Made by a program: the position numbers and the translations under genes. A stretch of DNA of 7,158 nt. It comes from JARROD01 sp037384225. GTDB taxonomy: Bacteria > Pseudomonadota > Gammaproteobacteria > Pseudomonadales > Cellvibrionaceae. Within the stretch, counting starts at the first letter, position 1. Each line of letters starts with the position of its first letter. Below the pieces are notes generated by a model. That model did no database searches. It was not told the origin of the DNA and was given only the letters and a program-made list of their open reading frames with translations. Shown here piece after piece: positions 4,600 to 7,158 of the stretch. The stretch spans positions 1 to 7,158 of the forward strand of contig JARROD010000303.1 in the NCBI GenBank assembly GCA_037384225.1, written 5' to 3'.

Positions 4600-6036
4600 T
4601 TAGTTAAAAAAGGGTGACCATGCCGGTTCCCGGGCATCTCCTTGTTTCGACGGCAACAGTACTTTCACACCCGCATCCAGCGACACGGCCGCCAGAATAC
4701 CTTTATCCCCGCTGCGTGTTGCATACATTAACATGGCCCCATTGGGAGCTATGCTCGGTGATTCATCCAACTTGGTCTCTGTTAATATACGAATATCACC
4801 GGTGGCGAATTCTTTCGTTGCAATATGAAAGGTTCCATTTTCCCTATGTACCATTACCAGGTACTTGCCGTTCGGAGATACACGTGGCCGAGCGTTGTAA
4901 TCGCCCTCAAAGGTTAAGCGTTCTACACGGTTACTGGCAAGAGTTACTTGATAAATTTGTGGCTTACCGCCCCGATTTGAGGTGAAAATAATACCTTTTC
5001 CATCCGCTGTCCAATTCGGTTCCGTATCAATAGCAAAGTGATTGGTTATACGGGTGAATTTTTTCGTCACTAAATTTAGCGTATATATTTCAGGGTTGCC
5101 ATCTTTCGACAACACCATGGCTAATTTTTGACCATCGGGTGACCACGCGGGAGCACCGTTTAGACCTTTAAAATTAGTCAGTTGTTCGCGCTTTCCTGTC
5201 GCCAGATCCTGAGTAAAAATAGCGGGTCTGGTTGTTTCAAATGAAACATAAGCCAAGCGTTTTCCATCGGGAGACCACGACGGTGATAACATGGGTGCTT
5301 TAGATTCTCTAAGCAGCTTTTCACGAGCGCCATCGGCATCAGCGTACATCAATCTAAAAGTCTCTTTTCCGGATCCTTTCCTTAGCGTTTCAATATAGAC
5401 AATCTTTGTGGAAAACGCGCCTCGAATGCCAGTAATACTCTCATAGACTTTATCGCTGACAAAATGAGCCAGATCACGTAATTGTGCACTGTTTCCGTCA
5501 ACAGGCTGGGATAAAACCCGACGCTGCCCAAAAATATCGTACAGTTCAAAGTTAAGACGTAAACCGGACCCATTTTGTTCCAGGTTTCCCACTAGCAAAT
5601 ATTCTGCACCCAACGCCCGCCAGTTGCGATAGAAAATATTGTCACCCGGCTTCGGAAAAGCCAGCATATCCTCCTGCGCCGTTGTCGCAAACTGCCCACT
5701 GCGCACCAAATCCGCGCTGACGATCCTGTCCACGTTCTCTGCCGGCGCCGGTCCTGGGCCACTCCAACCAAAGGGTGCTATCGCAACTTTTGTGGGGTTA
5801 TCAACGCCCCGGGTAATCTCAATGGTCAATTCAGCCCGAGCCAGTGTAGCGATTGCCCACAAGCCCATTGCCAAAACACACCCAAAGCGTTTGAGATTTC
5901 GGCCCCCTTTTTGTCCCAGGCTTTGTTGTTGCCTCAGATAGGGAGACTGCGCGGCAGCGACTCGACCTCCCGGAAACAAAAATCGACACACTCTGAATAC
6001 CGAAATCTCAAACGCTTTGGGAATAATTTGTTTCAC
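4600..6036 (-). CDS. tolB: Tol-Pal system beta-propeller protein TolB, abnormal 5' end
   Basis: TolB is a periplasmic protein that exchanges between Pal and TolA. The mature part is intact: an N-terminal domain beginning ELTIEITRGVDNPTKVAIAPFGWSG, then a beta-propeller of PD40 repeats (SPSWSPDGKRLAYVSF near 251-266, APAWSPDGQKLAMV near 295-308, EPNWTADGKGIIFTSN near 339-354, RPRVSPNGKYLVMV near 383-396, SPSIAPNGAMLMYAT near 426-440), ending PAWSPFFN. The start is odd. A standard signal peptide reads LKRFGCVLAMGLWAIATLARA with cleavage before E69, but its first codon is CTC (5893-5895), not a start; a GGGGG ribosome-like stretch still sits seven bases before it. The only start giving a full signal peptide is GTG 6034-6036, which overlaps the tolA stop (GTGA) and has AGAGGA nine bases upstream. 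It would add 47 residues before the signal peptide. ATG at residue 57 leaves too short a signal. The extra region holds a perfect inverted repeat. Identity is certain; the start is not. Confidence 0.9.
   Translation of the reverse strand: MKQIIPKAFEISVFRVCRFLFPGGRVAAAQSPYLRQQQSLGQKGGRNLKRFGCVLAMGLWAIATLARAELTIEITRGVDNPTKVAIAPFGWSGPGPAPAENVDRIVSADLVRSGQFATTAQEDMLAFPKPGDNIFYRNWRALGAEYLLVGNLEQNGSGLRLNFELYDIFGQRRVLSQPVDGNSAQLRDLAHFVSDKVYESITGIRGAFSTKIVYIETLRKGSGKETFRLMYADADGAREKLLRESKAPMLSPSWSPDGKRLAYVSFETTRPAIFTQDLATGKREQLTNFKGLNGAPAWSPDGQKLAMVLSKDGNPEIYTLNLVTKKFTRITNHFAIDTEPNWTADGKGIIFTSNRGGKPQIYQVTLASNRVERLTFEGDYNARPRVSPNGKYLVMVHRENGTFHIATKEFATGDIRILTETKLDESPSIAPNGAMLMYATRSGDKGILAAVSLDAGVKVLLPSKQGDAREPAWSPFFN
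5881..6021. repeat. Perfect 22-bp inverted repeat flanking a 97-bp segment in the tolB 5' end
   Basis: The 22 bases at 5881-5902 (starting CCCAAAGCG) are the exact reverse complement of 6000-6021 (ending CGCTTTGGG). Identity stops sharply on both sides (5880/6022 and 5903/5999). The interior carries smaller nested inverted repeats: TTTTTGT 5908-5914 with ACAAAAA 5976-5982, GGGAG 5941-5945 with CTCCC 5967-5971, and CTGC/GCAG at the centre. The tolB-proximal arm encodes the signal-peptide start (N-L-K-R-F-G). No target-site duplication is seen at the edges. The tolB frame stays open whether the interior is in the present or the flipped orientation. Confidence 0.9.
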
Positions 6037-6797
6037 TGTCTAAGATCCTCTGGACTAAATACAAGTTGAACTACGCGAAAATACCTTTCAAACACCTCGG
6101 GCGGCACTTTTTGCAGCTCGACAAAACGTTCTACTTTCTGCACTGCCAGCACGGCTGAACGATCAAATGCCGGATTGCCGCTACTTTTTGTAATGCTAAC
6201 ATCAATCACTTGCCCTGTGGGGACCAACCGCAGACTCAATTCACATTGCATGCCTTTGCGCGCCGATGGAGGACGACTCCAATTGGACTCTATGCGCGCT
6301 GCGATCAATGCGACATAACTCTGGGCCGTCGTAGCGTAATCCTGTTCCTGCAACTGCGCATCTTCAGCTTCCAATTCCTTGGCAAACTGTTCTTCCATTT
6401 CCTCACGCCGGCGCTGTTCCTGCTGACGTTCAAGTTCTTCCTGGCGGCGCTGCTCTTCTATCCGGCGCTGACGTTCGAGTTCTGCCTGCCGGGCCTTCTC
6501 CTTTTCCCGTCGCCGTTGCGCTTCTTTACGCTGTTTCTCCTTTTTGGCCTGAGCTGCCCGCTTTGCGGCTTGCTGCTTACGCCGCTTTTGTTCAGCCAGC
6601 TTGCGCTCCTGTTCACGGCGCTGCTTGGTTAAATCAATTTTTTTCACCTTCGGTGGGCTGGCTTTTAATCTCGGTCTCATCTTTTTCGGCGCACTCTGAC
6701 CCGCGTTCCACCCATAAGTGATCGCCACCAGTAAAACCGTGTGCAAAATCACACTGATGCATATAGAAAGAAAATAGGAAAGACGCGATGAGTTCAT
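6033..6797 (-). CDS. tolA: Tol-Pal system protein TolA
   Basis: TolA is the inner-membrane-anchored, periplasm-spanning protein that transmits energy from TolQ-TolR to TolB-Pal. It has 254 residues. A short cytoplasmic start (MNSSRLSY) leads into a transmembrane helix at about 9-29 that carries the conserved S15-x3-H19 pair (SVILH), used for TolQ-TolR coupling. Residues about 45-152 form the charged helical domain II, rich in K, R, E and Q (AEQKRRKQQAAKRAAQAKK...). Residues 153-254 form domain III (SYVALIAARIESNWSRP, LRLVPTGQVIDVSITKSSGNPAFDRSAVLAV). Domain II is much shorter than in E. coli, whose TolA is about 421 residues. Only one cysteine (C185) remains of the disulfide pair found in E. 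coli domain III; Phe211 is near the other position. ATG 6795-6797 lies 16 bp after the tolR stop, and the TGA stop overlaps the GTG start assigned to tolB. Confidence 0.95.
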   Translation of the reverse strand: MNSSRLSYFLSICISVILHTVLLVAITYGWNAGQSAPKKMRPRLKASPPKVKKIDLTKQRREQERKLAEQKRRKQQAAKRAAQAKKEKQRKEAQRRREKEKARQAELERQRRIEEQRRQEELERQQEQRRREEMEEQFAKELEAEDAQLQEQDYATTAQSYVALIAARIESNWSRPPSARKGMQCELSLRLVPTGQVIDVSITKSSGNPAFDRSAVLAVQKVERFVELQKVPPEVFERYFRVVQLVFSPEDLRQ

Positions 6798-6813
6798 TAA
6801 CCGATCTTATCCA

Positions 6814-7158
6814 TTACAGAGGCGGGTCGGTGACCAAACCGACTGAGGGTGCCCCGGCGCTCTGTAACTCGGTCATAAGACTCACAACCTTGCCATAATC
6901 GACATTGGTGTCCCCCCAGACCAAAACCGGTGTTTTAGGCTTTTGCCGTAGTACTTTGCTCACTGTATCTTTAATCTGAGCCAGCGGTTTGGCTTCTTTT
7001 TGGTCTTTCCCCAGGTTGATAAAGTAACTACCGTCGCGTTTGACTGACACAATCAGGGGTTCATCATCGGTATCATCCATCGGTGCCGAGGGCGCCTGGG
7101 GCAAGTCCACCTTAACCCCCTGCATCAACAATGGCGCGGTGACCATAAACACAACCAG
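6814..7158 (-). CDS. tolR: Tol-Pal system protein TolR, 5' end outside the window
   Basis: ExbD/TolR-family inner-membrane protein that forms the proton-driven motor with TolQ. The window edge cuts the gene in frame: 114 codons are present, starting LVVFMVTAPLLMQGVKVDLPQA, the end of the transmembrane helix and the conserved segment after it. The periplasmic domain follows (PLIVSVKRDGSYFINLG, TPVLVWGDTNVDYGKVVSLMTELQSAG) and the protein ends VGLVTDPPL at TAA 6814-6816. The missing part should be roughly the first 30-35 residues, including the helix aspartate. It precedes tolA by 16 bp in the same operon. No defect is seen in the visible part. Confidence 0.94.
   Translation of the reverse strand: MVVFMVTAPLLMQGVKVDLPQAPSAPMDDTDDEPLIVSVKRDGSYFINLGKDQKEAKPLAQIKDTVSKVLRQKPKTPVLVWGDTNVDYGKVVSLMTELQSAGAPSVGLVTDPPL

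Noticed and set aside
5881..6021. Calling the tolB inverted repeat a MITE or insertion sequence
   Set aside because: No target-site duplication is visible, no transposase is present, and one arm codes for the expected TolB signal peptide, so it looks derived from local sequence.
6210..6632. Long open frame on the plus strand opposite tolA
   Set aside because: It mirrors the repetitive Lys/Arg/Glu codons of TolA domain II and yields a Leu/Phe-rich shadow with no family features.

Overview
The window looks like a gammaproteobacterial chromosome, probably a marine Cellvibrionales- or Pseudomonas-like relative. The evidence is the conserved order tolR-tolA-tolB-pal-cpoB-queE-queC-tRNA-Lys, all on the minus strand, together with QueE, QueC and TolB sequences typical of that group. 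No 16S or phylogeny is available here, so the placement is inferred from gene order and protein style only.

Layout. Positions 1-1400 (plus strand) hold the end of an integrated genetic element: a small DUF4224-type gene overlapping a tyrosine-recombinase (integrase) gene. The integrase is interrupted by a one-base frameshift in an A-run and seems to lack the first catalytic arginine. Positions 1401-1457 hold a perfect 10-bp palindrome. An intact tRNA-Lys(UUU) lies at 1458-1533 on the minus strand, with its 3' end facing the integrase. It is the likely integration target; the far end of the element lies left of the window. Positions 1534-1621 hold the tRNA promoter and a possible queC terminator. 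Positions 1622-2873 hold queC and queE (queuosine / 7-deazaguanine synthesis). Positions 3090-7158 hold the Tol-Pal envelope cluster: cpoB, pal, tolB, tolA and the 3' part of tolR.

How the genes work together. TolR (with TolQ, outside the window) and TolA use the proton motive force in the inner membrane. TolA acts through the periplasm on TolB and the outer-membrane lipoprotein Pal, and CpoB links this system to peptidoglycan synthesis during division. QueE and QueC catalyse consecutive steps to preQ0.

The most notable points are structural lesions rather than a new gene system. (1) The queE 3' end and the queC start are both missing at one junction near 2293-2305, as if a segment of 75 bp or more had been deleted. 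(2) The tolB signal-peptide start position carries CTC instead of a start codon and lies inside one arm of a perfect 22-bp inverted repeat (5881-5902 / 6000-6021), whose 97-bp interior is open in both orientations. (3) The integrase is decayed. I see no CRISPR array, insertion sequence or recognisable defence system.
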